Source: Ipomoea triloba
Taxonomy: Eukaryota; Streptophyta; Magnoliopsida; Solanales; Convolvulaceae
Direction: 5' to 3'
Length of the DNA: 64,000 bases
Assembly: GCF_003576645.1 (NCBI RefSeq)
Contig: NC_044923.1
Span: 879,978 to 943,977, forward strand
Part shown: positions 37,860 through 49,704 of the stretch, piece by piece
Layout of the letters: every line of letters starts with the position of its first letter
Numbering within the stretch: position 1 is the stretch's first letter
The notes under the pieces: model-generated
What the model was told of the DNA's origin: nothing
Database searches by the model: none
Seen by the model: only the letters and a program-made list of their open reading frames with translations
Translations under genes and position numbers: made by a program

Positions 37860-39150
37860 ATATTGACGCATATTGACTAACATGTTTCACACGTGTAATG
37901 TAAAGTATACGTCAGCAGATTTAGCGAGGGGTTAAAACTATCGCTCTATGACAAAATTAAAATATTAATAATAGTCACGTCAACATAAAATTGAATGTTT
38001 TAGAATTGTAAATTACATTGTTATCGTATATTAACTAATATGTTATGTCAACGTAGACTTTAGTATATTTTGTTACTGAGGGGTTAAAACTATCACGTAT
38101 GAAAATTTTAAAATATGAATAATATTCACGTCAACATAAAATGGAATGGTTTAGAAATGTAAATTACAATTTTGTCGTATATTGACTAACATGTTCCATA
38201 CATGAACATATAATGTAAAAGTAGACTTTAGCATATTTTGTTAGCGAGTGGTCAAAATTATCGTTGTATGGAAAAAAATTAAAATATTAATAATATTCAT
38301 GTCAACATAAAATTGAATGTTTTAGAATTGTAAATTACAATTTGGTCGTATATTTACTAACATATTCCACCTTTACCAAATTTTGTTAGCGATGGGTTAA
38401 AACTATTAGTGAATGAAAACAATTAAAATGTTAATAATATTCACGTCAACATAAAGTTAAATGGGTTATGATAGGGAATATTTCCTGACTACGTATCTCC
38501 ACCGACCACACACGTGCTCGATACTTGCATGCGCCGATCAGGTGAACCTTTTCTAAGATAAACCAACCAAAAAATCGACCCTCCCAGTCAGTTGAGGCGT
38601 GGCGGCCGGTTTGAACCGAGCCTTCAGTCGGTTTCGACCTTCTCGAACATATTCCCTTAAATTGATAAAGCTGCCCAACGTGACAACCCGTTAGAAATCT
38701 TGTGGCACGTGGCCAGCATGACGCCATTCTCAAAGCACCCTCCATGCATGTGCAACACGTGTGCACCATGCCGCCCCTTGGCATGTATCTCATTCCTCCC
38801 TTTATAAATACCGCATTTATGATAGTGGAGGGGATTTTTAGATCTTTGTACCTACCACATACTAGCTCGGGATTGCCCGGTCATTAAGCAATATCTCGAG
38901 CTCATACACTCGAACCAACGAGTCGAGTAGATAGGGATCACATTATGATCCAACCTAAGCACTTGTACATATTTGTAGGAGTCAGCGTATTTACTACATC
39001 ATTTTAGAATTGTAAATTTATATATTGACTAATATTTTCCACACATGTAACATAAAAATAGACTTTAGCAGATTTTGTTAGTGAGGGGTCAAAACTATCA
39101 CTATATGAAAAAATGTAAATTATTAATAATTAAATGGGTTGAAATCGTTA
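37860..39150. repeat. Five diverged tandem copies of a ~150-165 bp AT-rich unit
   Basis: Each copy contains gactttag-a-attttgttag, gaggggttaaaactatc, ttaataatattcacgtcaac and gaatgttttagaattgtaaa. The attttgttagcgag landmark, or its degenerate form, falls near 37916, 38067, 38233, 38385 and 39070. The last two are separated by a 533-bp insertion. Confidence 0.85.
38469..39001. mobile_element. Solo-LTR-like insertion, 533 bp
   Basis: This GC-richer block interrupts one unit of the tandem array exactly between aaatgggtta and ttttagaattg. It starts TGAT and ends ATCA, and has a TATA motif (tttataaatacc near 38800) with a G-box-like cacgtg in the upstream half, as in an LTR promoter. The flanks ggtta and tttta are only a weak match for a 5-bp target duplication. 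The insertion is certain from the array; its class is inferred. Confidence 0.55.
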
Positions 39151-39448
39151 TTTTGTATGAATTTAAATACATGAAATACTTGCAAATTTATATATTTTTC
39201 TACAAATGTAAGTTGAACCAAACAAACCCCAAGCTTTTGATGAAAGTCAAGCCCAAATGTAAAACCAAAGCATGGCCCAATAAGGCCCGGATCGTGCTGC
39301 GGGCCTGCGGTTTTCATTTTACTTTATGAAAAATAAATTGTATTTATTATCGAAACGAAAATAAAATCGTTGTTCCTTCTTCTCCGGTCAATCTCCGTAG
39401 AATCTGTAGTTCCGATTCGGTAGCTGATCTCAGTGTTAGCTGCTGCAA

Positions 39449-40473
39449 ATGCCACTACCTGTAAGTATACGATAACACAACTTCTGGATCAGAATTCTAG
39501 GGCTATGTATGTATATATGTATGTATCGTGAAGTTTTTGCTGTAATTTAGTTGATATGTAGGCGTGATTTGATGAAATGTGTGTGGCGATGAATTCCAGA
39601 TGGTGACAGTGTTGGAGGTGGAGCCCCCGAGCCCGTTGAGGTACGTGATTGGAGCCGCCATCATGATGGCCGGCGTCGTTTTGCCTCTCGGCTACATGAT
39701 GTTCCGCAACAAGCGTGTGCCTTCCTCTTCTTACTCCAAACAGACGTAGGTGTGCCTTTCTCATATTTTTACTTTCGATTTGTCGTCGTTGTAGCCAGAT
39801 TTCGATGCTGAATGAGATCACAGGCTTAGAAAATAATTTGGAAATGTGAAATGTCACTGAGCTTATTTAGTAATTTTGATCCAGATAAGGTATCAGGTAT
39901 GTGCCAATTTAGATTATTTAGTTTGTTTATGGTGATAAGATTGCTGAATGTGGATCAGATCAAGTTTGTATGGTTCTTTTTTTGGGTGATGAGGAAAACC
40001 TGTCGCCATTGCCCGGTGGTGTGCACGGGTAAACTCATCCTTGTTATTACCCTAGCCAACAAAGGACCACAAGGAGGTAAACCAACTTAGATTGCTTATA
40101 GCTAACCAGCATAAACTAAGAAGGCCAATAGGTTGCTCCAGTTGGGAGTTTAATTTTTAGCCTTGTGGTTACCAAGTGGGCCGACAAAGGACCACAAGGA
40201 AATAAACCAACTTAGGTTGCTCATAGCTAACCAGCTTAAACTAAGAAGGCCAATAGGTTGCTCCAGTTGGGAGTTGAACTTTTAGCCTTGTGGTTACCAA
40301 GTGAACAACCTGACCAACTTGGCTGGAGATTTCCATTTTGACCTATTACCAAGTTTGTATGATGGTTTTTGTGTAGAGTATGGTGTGTGAATTTTTATAC
40401 ACCCAGGTGCCTAAAGTCTGATTACATGTTCCTGATGTGGCTTTGGTGTTGCAGGAACAAGGTTTTGATATAG
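39449..40473 (+). CDS. 58-residue single-pass membrane microprotein, conserved plant type
   Basis: Three exons: 39449-39460 (MPLP), 39600-39745 and 40455-40473. With the donor at 39746 (AC|gtaggt), the protein ends KQTNKVLI, total 58 residues. If the intron were not used, the frame would stop at 39749 after KQT. The body VEPPSPLRYVIGAAIMMAG continues VVLPLGYMMFRNKRVP: one hydrophobic helix at about residues 18-37 followed by a basic RNKR, so the C-terminus probably faces the cytosol. I recall similar short proteins in other plants with the same C-terminal motif but know no assigned function. Twelve-base first coding exons are easily missed by gene finders. Intron 2 carries tandem SINE copies. 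Confidence 0.65.
40031..40328 (-). mobile_element. Two tandem copies of tRNA-derived SINE family 1
   Basis: Read on the minus strand from 40328: gccaagttggtcaggttg (A box), then aaagttcaactcc (B box), attggccttcttagtttaag and ccttgtggtcctttgtcggc. The complete copy spans 40172-40328. A second, lacking the A-box head, spans about 40031-40171 and is over 90% alike by eye. They lie in the last intron of the microprotein gene. Degenerate relatives are at 12640, 15610, 19480, 56400 and 61610. Confidence 0.8.
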
Positions 40474-41664
40474 AGGTGTGCAAGAGGAAACTCAGGAAAG
40501 TGTCAAAAGCTTCTTTTTATGCTTTGAGGGGGCGGTAGCAAAGAGGTGGGAGGAGAGCTCTGCTGCATATTCTTGTAAATGCATTAAAATCCATACTGTA
40601 GTGTGTTCAATTGATTAGACATTTCAATGGATATGGGTGTTGATTCCTAGAGTTTTAGTTTGGTTCTGTTTTCATGACTGGGGTCACACGATGGCTCTTA
40701 CTGCTACTGATCAAAATAAAAAGGAAAGAAATTATTGATGTTTAACCGTGAATTATTACCTTGTCTGTCTCTGCTCATATTTGCAATTCCTTGATGATGG
40801 AAACAGCTTCTGTTTCATGAACTTGTTCTTTTCCTTGGCAATGTACATGTATGTGTTTGCAGGTTTCCTTGCATCAATGATATTTCTGAATCTTAAACAA
40901 CTCTGATGTGGGTTCTATTCATGTAGAATTTATCTATAGATAGATTATTGTTTTTGTTTCCTTTGGAAATGGAAGGTTTATTTTTTAGGGAAAAAAAGTT
41001 AATTTTGAACACCTTCACCCCCGCACTGTTTAACAGTTCCCTGTGATCTTGAATGGATTGTATGAAGTCCAAAAACTTTACTAATAGGACTCTATAATAT
41101 CGTGTATGAAAGTTCCTGCATCTTATTGGCTCTGCTTAATGAATATTATTGCAGTCTTGCTCTTTCTTGTCATTTTCTTCTAACATTAGGGTGATCTGCA
41201 CTTCTCGATTGTGAGAAGTTGCTCTATGTGAAGTGCATTGTTTTCGTTTTTAGGAGTTCTATTGCTGGGGCCTTGAATTGGTTCTTTTAACTTACACATT
41301 TATCTTTTCTGGGTTCATTCTGATCTGATTGAAGTTTCTTAGGCCCAAACTTAAATTTTTGTACAAAGGGCTGTTGGGGCCTTGCCAAGTTGCCATTCAA
41401 TTTCCTTGCTATTGCATTCTTGGCTATGATTTGGCATATATAAATTTACTTCTTGCATTATAGCCAAAAGAGTACATTGGGTTTAAAGAACATGTTGGAA
41501 GATGACAAGCAGCTACAATACATGAAAGACTTAAACCCGCCAATTAACTGATCTATGTCGTTTTGCTGCCATGTATCTTTGCAAAAACTCAGTTCGTTAA
41601 ACAACCTGACATAAAACTAATGGTTCCCACAAGAATTGGCAGTTGCTTATTCTGATATTGGCTG
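40474..41664. other. Convergent 3' UTR spacer
   Basis: The microprotein gene (+) and the phosphatidylserine decarboxylase gene (-) end towards each other here. The sequence should hold both 3' UTRs. No other gene or repeat was found. Confidence 0.5.
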
Positions 41665-44600
41665 CTAAGAGTCGTGCCACCTTCCAAGTGCTTCTCCCAT
41701 TCGTATTCTTTCCCCTTTTTTGATGCAAAACCTGAAGTCAGATGGTGATGATATAGGCGCTTGGAACACCAGAACCACTGTCGAGCCCATATTAAAGGCA
41801 GCTAGCTGCAAGGTTGTCAAGGGCAAATGTGAGTTTGAAGAGATCACTACTGAAACATAGAAGGATAAATCTCGACCCTATTTCCAACAGCCTAGAATGT
41901 TTCAAACTTCTTAGCTAGTGTGATTGTTTGTATGATGAATTGTCTGTCCACACACTGATTTTCAAGAAATATGGTGTACTAATTTATAACGCGATGTTCT
42001 TCCAGTGCTACTTTACCAAGTTCAGTATGAAGTTATATGCTTTGAAAGTGGCTTAATTTTACAAGGTTGTACCTCATCTCCTTTCTTCATCCTGATACCA
42101 GTGCCATCAGGTTCATACACCCTTTCTTCAGGAGGCTCTAAATGCAGTATGTTCTTCTGGGGCTTATTTGTCCGGAGTGTTGGTTCAATGAAAAGCTGTA
42201 ACAGAATTGTAACGAAGAAAAAAGTTTATTATGAGTTCAAAACATAGCCAACATATTGCCATGTAGAAGATTGATTAAACACACACTGAAAACAGGTTTA
42301 AGGCTTCCTAACCTCAATTGAACCGATATTTGTAGCACCAATTGCCGCCATTGCCATAAAACCTTCTTGCCATCGACCTTCTAACACCACCTGATCATTT
42401 GATTGGGAAAACAAGAGAAGAGAGAATATTATACTAGAAGAGTATGAATGCAGTAATTAGCTAGCATATTGCACTAAAGCCTACCCTTTATTCATTAATA
42501 TATCAAGTAGATAAAAAACCTACCCTTTATTCATTAATATATCAAGTAGAATATAAATAAATAAATAAATAGATGAATATGTATGTGTATAAAATTAAGA
42601 AAAACATCAGAAGAGGAATAGAAGACTCAAAGTATGAACCAAGTGCATCAAGGAGAAGGGGAGAAGGGATACCCTTTCATTTTCAACATAAAGATTTCTG
42701 ATAGTTCTTGTAGCGCGTTCATTCAGGGGAAAGAGACGACCTACAAAGCAAACGAGAAAGACTAAAGACATTGCAAAGACAAAATCTAAAGCCAGCATAT
42801 CAGATCTTATCCTCAAGGGCAACATATCAAATACTTCATAGAGGCTTCAAGGAACCTTTTCCTCCATGTTTTTTTCCTGTACATACCTGAGAAATGTCGA
42901 CGAAGGAGTACATTCCAATCAACTGGTGAGTGTATGCGATGATAATCACCAGGCTTCAAGTAAATTACACAGTAAAAGAGACCCTTCATTGGGCTGCATG
43001 ACAAATTTGAAAAAAAATCAAAGTTAGCACGCTGCATTGTGCTGGCAAGAAATGAACCCCTACGGTTGGTTTTCTCATTCGGAATGAGAAAAGAATAGCA
43101 ATTATTGATAAAACCACAAAATTTAGACTACTATATAACATATTCACATGTCAGCAACTGCTAAGCAGACAGTGTCTCAGGGAATACCAACACATTTGAA
43201 TGTGGTTACCATGCTGGTGCAGGATCTCTGACTTTCGGAGAAGCCAGTGAAACTCTCCACCATGACTTTTTATTTGCATCCATGTCAGAGCTTTCTTTCT
43301 CATTGTTTTTTTGTTCAGTATCATCTTCAGCAGTCATGGAAAGGAAGGAGGTTGCACCAAGAAGTTTAGGAACGGAGTAAGAAAACCCTTTAACTTGCTC
43401 AATCATACCCCCTGCTTCTTTCAACTCCCCAAATCTTAGAATGGTACCATCTACTGGGCTAACCTATAATGACATAATACAGAGTAAATATTAAGGAGAT
43501 CTTAGGAATCATTACAGTTGGTGGACAGAAATTGAACAACTAAAACCCAAAAAACTGGTTACCAGTTACCAGACAACACGGGTCCGAATCAACAGGCCGG
43601 GAACCCTCTTTCAAAGTGCGGACAAAGAAATCCCTCAAAGATACGTATTCTTCTAAAGGTAAAGCTGCTTCTTCTAAGTCTGAAATCAACCAACAAGTAT
43701 TGCCTTACACAGCTTATCTTAGTGAAACAATCAATTGACAGCAACAACTCAGAACCGTATAAATAACTCAATAAGCACTTAGGAGTTGGGTATACAGCAT
43801 ACTTGAGTGAAAAGCCCGAGCCCACGCTCTGTATACATATGGACGCAGCCAAATTGGAAATTCCTGTTTGAAGATTGTTTAGAAACCAAGTGAGTAATGT
43901 ATGCCAACTTTTTATGCTCACTCAAATATACAATTACTCACCACACCGGTCAAGAAACCCCAGAACCTGGAAATGGAGCGCAACGGTAGCATTCCCATAA
44001 ATGATGCCTGCCACTAAGAGACTCAGTATTCCATAGAAACCAAGAACAGGAAAACAAAGAATGAACTCTCTAATTGAAACAAACAGTTCAAAAATGTTCA
44101 AAGTTATGTGTAGTTTACTTTCACATCAGAGTGGAATTCCATCTCAATTCCTTTCTCTCTAGCTCCTTCAATCTGCAATCCAGATATGGGAGATTCAACA
44201 GGCAATCAAAACACCATAATTTTGCCAGATTTGAAATAAAATTCATGCAGTAGTATTAACCAGAGACCTAATAAGTATACAATTTTATAAATATGATGTG
44301 AAATTGTGAATAGTTTCACTAGCTCCATGGGGCAAAAAACAAAGAGAAACCTTGTTATCATCATAGAGACGGCGAGCATGAAGAGCGCCTAGCATTACTA
44401 TGGTTGCCACGGTCGCACCAGGCAAAAAGAAACTTTTACCTGCACACGGATTGAGTTCAAAATCAGCTCTTACGCCGGGAATAGAAAGTAAATTCTCGTA
44501 AAATTTCACATCTATGCATTTTTTTGGTCATTTCTGAAAGTTTTGTAATTAAGAAGCTATCAAATTCAAGACAGGCAGCAATATTCTGATAGGATTTCAT

Positions 44601-44822
44601 TTCGCTATCAATGTTTCTCAACAGCAAAGCTTAAGCAATCGAATGGACGGTTGTACCGTGAGAGCTGCTTCCGCTACTCCCGCCATTGGAGGAAGCTCGA
44701 GCTTCGGAGGATTGAATCTTCCGAAGGAAGCTTGTGAAGTGGAGACGATGTTGTTGGGAGAAATGACTGAAGGGCGTGCTGCGAGTGAAGAGAGGAACCC
44801 TGTGAGTGGCCCTAAACTTCAT
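41665..44822 (-). CDS. PSD1: Phosphatidylserine decarboxylase proenzyme, mitochondrial type
   Basis: Converts phosphatidylserine to phosphatidylethanolamine in the mitochondrial inner membrane. Twelve exons on the minus strand: 44657-44822, 44351-44439, 44119-44172, 43942-44007, 43803-43863, 43570-43679, 43210-43463, 42887-42993, 42673-42740, 42313-42390, 42073-42195 and 41665-41805. They join in frame to 438 residues. The N-terminus [20 protein letters not shown] is a Ser/Arg-rich presequence, and residues 62-78 ([17 protein letters not shown]) form a membrane helix. [47 protein letters not shown] and GATNIGSIE are family blocks, including the conserved Asp and His. The self-cleavage site near the C-terminus is MGST (398-401), with cleavage expected before Ser400 to create the pyruvoyl group; the canonical motif is LGST. 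A hydrophilic acidic insert ([20 protein letters not shown]) follows TSFLSM, as in other plant enzymes. Confidence 0.95.
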
Positions 44823-45636
44823 CTTCTTCTTACGTACTGCAAATTATGTGTTTATGTGTTTATTTGTGAAATTTGTTTATGTTACCATTCAAAGGCGCGA
44901 TATTATATTCAAAGATAGATATAGGGTTTAGCATTGGTTGGAAGAGAATCGGGCTTTCCCGACGAACACAAAACTTTGACCCATTTTTATACATTTTCTC
45001 ACCACATGAGCTCCATGGGTCATAGCAAGTGAGCTCAAGTGGCAAGGAGTTCGATTTCCCAGCTCCTATGCCTCCCATAGCAAGTGAGCTCAAGTGGCAA
45101 GGAGTTCGATTTCCCAGCTCCTATGCCTCCCGAAGCGAGCAAGGATTAATCTGGTGAACTCGAACGGTAACATAAAAAATGTTAGTTGCAAATTAAAATT
45201 CAATTGAATTAGTTTTATTTTATTGCTAATCATGTTAGTAAATTTACATACTGAATTTTCACAATTTATTCAATTTACATACTGAATGTTCATAATTTAA
45301 AAAATTATGAATATTCATTATGTAAATGGATACAGGTTCACCTTGTAAGGTGGTCCAGGTCTATAATATAACCATTGGCTTATTTTAGGCACAAGTAATT
45401 GAGTTAGCTTCACCATCAAACATGTTGCCTCTATAACTCTATTGATGATAAAAAACAAACGGTCCATTACAAAATTCCCTTGGCTGCTTAGCTTAACACA
45501 CTCAACTCACAATTCAAAGAAAACTGCCACAAAATAAAATGACATGGAGAAAGCTAGCAGGGCGGTGAAGAAGGTAAGGGGTCTGTACAAGCTGCACAAG
45601 ATCTTTACAAAACCTTTCTTCAGTCAGTCGTGGTTC
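44823..45636. other. Spacer: decarboxylase promoter and SMPD4-like 3' UTR
   Basis: Only 814 bases separate the decarboxylase start from the stop of the next gene; both are on the minus strand. The stretch must hold the promoter of one and the 3' UTR of the other. It contains a tandem 55-bp duplication (45021-45130) and a fragment, aaatggatacaggttcacct (near 45326), that recurs at about 51120 and 51245. Confidence 0.6.
45021..45130 (+). repeat. Perfect 55-bp tandem duplication with tRNA-like boxes
   Basis: Units 45021-45075 and 45076-45130 are identical by eye, starting catagcaagtgagctcaagt. Each holds an A-box-like gtgagctcaagtggc and a B-box-like gagttcgatttccc only a few bases apart, unlike a functional tRNA or normal SINE. 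It is probably a deleted SINE head, recently duplicated. Confidence 0.8.
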
Positions 45637-48600
45637 TCAGGCTTGTATATGTACTCTGGTTGATGCTGCAAAGGCCCTTTTCAGTGCACAAAGCCCGGCA
45701 ACGATAAGCATCATCATTACTACCTTTTTCGACGCGAGCATCCTAAGGTTAACCCGGAGGCCGTGCTTTTGCATGAATTTTACCCCTGCCCAACACAGAG
45801 TACCGAGCCAAGATAGGAGAGAACATAGCACCACTTTCGTTGTTTCTGCAAGTCCATACACATTTCCTGGATCGCTTGACAATTCAACGTAAGCAGGGCT
45901 CTCGTGGCTGCTGTCGACTGTGTTTAGCCCAAGACTCTCGTTGATCCAGCCTGATAGCTTCACGAGCAGCTTTGCAAGCCATGCGATTTCATCACTGGAG
46001 ATAGGCCGCTTCATCCAGTCACCCCTGTACTTGATATCTGGGACTGTTTGGTTTCCGAAACTTCTGGGCTTGAAAATCTCATCCCGTGAGTGCTCAGACA
46101 TCTTTGTCTCTGGCCTGCTAATGGACTTCAAAATAGGGCAACCACACAAGACTCCTAGCTGGGATTTTAGTGTGTTCAAACATTCTAAGTTCCGTGCAAG
46201 ATTGTCACCACCCACGGCCTGCAGCTCAGATTCTGCTCGCAACACAAAGAGCTGAAAACGAGATATTACATATTAGTAATTATGACACAAAAGGAACCTG
46301 AAAGATTGCAGAATAGCAAATTCTAGTTCAGCTAGCTAATAACCTGAAGCAACTCCAGTCCACCGTCTTCATTGTCACTGAAAAGTCTTAAATCTTTGTT
46401 CCAGTTTTCATGCATAAACGACCCATCAGCATCACTCTCACATAGGCCATCCTCCCAGTCCTGAGAAACAGAAGCACCTTGATTAACACATATGTAGTAT
46501 ATATGCATAAGTTTGTTAAAGGAACCTAAGACAGAAAACGCAAGGTACCTGTAATTGTTCACGAATTGCAGGTACAAACCTATGTAAGGTATTAAGCAAT
46601 GATTTGGAAGATCCATAAGGTTTGGAATGGAAAACAATGTCCACATTTTTAATGAGGTCCATGAGTTCTGCAGAGGAGGTTAATATGTTTATCACCTGCA
46701 CAAATGAATACAACATTCTTAATGACAAAGTTCAAAATATAAACAAGTTACGTTTAGCAATAATAGACAATAGGTTCTTGCATGTATGAATAAGTCCTCT
46801 ACAAGAATTGAATCAAATTTCAGAACATAGTTTTGAACATGACATTTACATAGTATCCATCAGTTTACACCTACAGAAGTGAAGAGGAAAAAACTTCACT
46901 TTAAATCCCTGGTAACTATAGCCGATTTAAGATACACATAACCAAAGACATCATATTGTAACCATTGGAATCGATATTATGGTATGTTGATGAAACAAGC
47001 ATTAATGGCCATACCAATTACTCAGAAACACTGAACGGAAAATGAGTAATGCACAAAAATAATGAGCTAATCTTCTCTCAACCAATATGTTGATGTCTAA
47101 TCTAACCCAAAAATGGAAATTATGGTGTACAACTAGATCATTGAACTCAGAATTTAAAGTATATCCTCGTATTGAAATCCAACCATCTCCATTGGAAACA
47201 TAATGCTTTCTCCCCATAATGCTTTTGTTCCAGCACTTCTAAGCCTGTAAATGATTTTTTTATTTTTTATTTTTATATTTCCCCAAACCAAGTACCTTCT
47301 CTTGAATGTTAATTAAAGAAAGTCCATAAATGCTAAAACCACTAAAGAAAAGAAAGGTATCACAAAGTAAAAACTACAAGGAGGACTAGTAATCAAAAGA
47401 ATAAACCTTTGAAACCATTTGAACAGTTAACTCTGGATCTGTGTGTAGAAACTTGTGTGCAAAACCAATGAAATGCATAACCAGAGAGCTGTAGAACAAA
47501 TAGTTAGCCAAAACAAAACCCCGCCAAGCAGAGGAATATTTGCTCTGAGTGTCCTCCTTTTGCATAATTTTAGTGGGCAGGCCCAAAGATGTATCAAGCT
47601 CAGCAAACTGTTCCAAACTAATTGTCCAAGGTTCCAGGTAATTAACCCAAAGAGTGAATACTTGAGATACATTTTTTACAGAGCACTCCACAGGGCAATA
47701 CAGAAATGTCCTCAATATAAATCTGTATAATGGCCTCTGAATCCATGAGTCCCAAGAACTAACAGTTTGAACCCTGAAAGCAGCATCCCTTGATTTAGCA
47801 GTACCAACTGAACCAGAAAGTCTCTGTCTAGGACTCTCAACATAATCAACCTGACCATTCTCATCGGTGAGCTTGAGTGAATTCAAATTTAGATACTTTA
47901 CAAACACATTTACCACCTCACCTAAGCCAGAAGTTGGGGGAGTCTCACCCAAAAATGACCGAAAAGGGAGTGACACACCAAATGATTTGCACATAGTCAC
48001 AGGCAACGGTGAGAAATCATTGTCCACTAGCCAAAAATGTATCATTGTATTGATCAAAAACTCTGCTCGTTCAACAGTATAGACATCATATGCTGAAGAG
48101 TAATGGAGAAGTGAACTACGATATGGTTGGTGGGTATTCAAATCATGCATTGGCACATACACCCGAAGATAAGCATATAATAGACGCATATAGAGATTCC
48201 CTTCATTTTTCTTCTCTGTTGTGTGTTTCGTGCTCAACAAACCTGGAATTGAATAAGCCCAATTCTCCAGCCTAAATCTTTTGCTTCTCCTAACTCCAAC
48301 AGTTTGAGGCCCCTCACTATTGCCCCTGCAAACAGGGTAATACGCAAACCAGAACATGTAATACTCAAAAATATTCAACTGAACCTGGAACGATGAACCC
48401 TTGACTGAATCCTCCTTCAACCTATTCTTGAACAATGGGCACAAGTCAGCCAAAATCCCAGCATCTCTCTCACTTTGGAGCAGATAGCGAGCCCATTCCG
48501 GCAACCTCTCAACAGGAAACACATATTTAACCAAAGACAAAGCATCAGCATCCGCAATTGATGATAGCAACACCCCATTTGGAGATAGTAAACTGAAAAT

Positions 48601-49184
48601 CCTGCCTGTAACCAAGCATATAGATAGAAATAAACATCAACAAGCATCAAAATAGCAAAAAACGGCAGAAAATCACAGAAATGTCCTAATCAACAATCAC
48701 GAAACATTTAACTCGCATTCCAGTAACTGTCTCGTGCAGAATTCAAAGTCATGCATACGCATAGAATATATAAACTAAATAGTAAATACTCTAGCAATTT
48801 AGTAAAAAATTCAAACAATAATATGGTCAGAACCAAACACTCTAGAAATTCAGGAGAAAATTCAAACAATAAGATGCTCAGAACCATGCCTGCAAGCTCG
48901 GAATCGTTCGATAGAGACGCAATATCGATCCATCCGGACGGAGAAACAGGCTTCTGAGCTGCTGCTGCCTGCGGAGCGTCGTCGAAGCCGAAGATCTTGC
49001 AAATTAGGGTTGGAAAAGTGATGGAGAAGAACCAGCGGGTCTGGTCCGCAGTGTACTTGTGGAGGAACGCCTCCACCTCCGCACACGCCGTCGCGATCTG
49101 CGGCGGGGACGCCGCGCCGGCGACGACGCTCGCCAAGTCGGCGGACTTCGTCTGTGTGTCCGTAGCATACGAGCGAGAAAACAT
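45637..49184 (-). CDS. SMPD4 (neutral sphingomyelinase 3)-like membrane protein
   Basis: Five exons on the minus strand: 48890-49184, 47407-48605, 46549-46695, 46344-46460 and 45637-46251. They join in frame to 790 residues. The animal counterpart is a tail-anchored endoplasmic reticulum/nuclear envelope protein reported to split sphingomyelin; plants largely lack that lipid, so the plant role is open. Recognised by TRWFFSITFPTLICKIFGFD, FQVQLNIFEYYMFWFAYYPV, YRFILRTFLYCPVE and WRGFVLANYLFYSSLVMHFI. Two C-terminal hydrophobic segments (about 727-750 and 763-777) and a short basic tail fit a tail anchor. Exon 1 ends CTTGCAG|gcatgg: only this GC donor keeps the frame (LAGRIFSLLSPNGV, as in relatives). 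The nearby GT leads to a shifted frame with an early stop. A 1,199-base exon carries most of the protein. Confidence 0.82.
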
Positions 49185-49346
49185 CTCTCTCTCTCTCTCT
49201 ACGTTTACGTATACGCCGTATACGCGCTCCGTACGTATGTATACCGCCGGTATATGAAGTGCGTATTTTCACTGTTTTGTACTGTGAGTTAGTGAGGGTT
49301 TTAGCAGAGATTTTAAATGGGAGAGACGAAAGAGGAAAATGGCGCC

Positions 49347-49357
49347 TTTATATATAC
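49347..49357 (-). promoter_or_regulatory. TATA box of the SMPD4-like gene
   Basis: On the minus strand tatatataaag lies about 165 bases upstream of the start codon at 49184, with a CT-rich leader between (49184-49200 reads ct repeats on the plus strand). Position and sequence fit a plant TATA box. Confidence 0.6.
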
Positions 49358-49704
49358 TCTGAAAAGAAGGTGAAAACGCAGTAGCATCTGGAAGCCGGAG
49401 GAGTGGTGACGTGGCCGTAGGGGGCGTAATTAGCGGTTTTATATTTAATTTAATAAAAATATATTAAATGTAGAATATTATTATGTCTGATATTGTATAA
49501 TTTTTTTAATAGTTTTTTTTTTGAAAACTTTTTTTTAATAGTTTTATTCATATATGATTTCAATTCTCTGAAAATGTAATCGTAAGAAATTTAAATATCA
49601 ATAAATATGCCAAGCACAGGATGACATGTAGTAATTATCCTATATGGAAGGTTATGAAATCGAGTTTCAGTGAATGTGGTATTAATTGTATAACTTGCGT
49701 TTAC

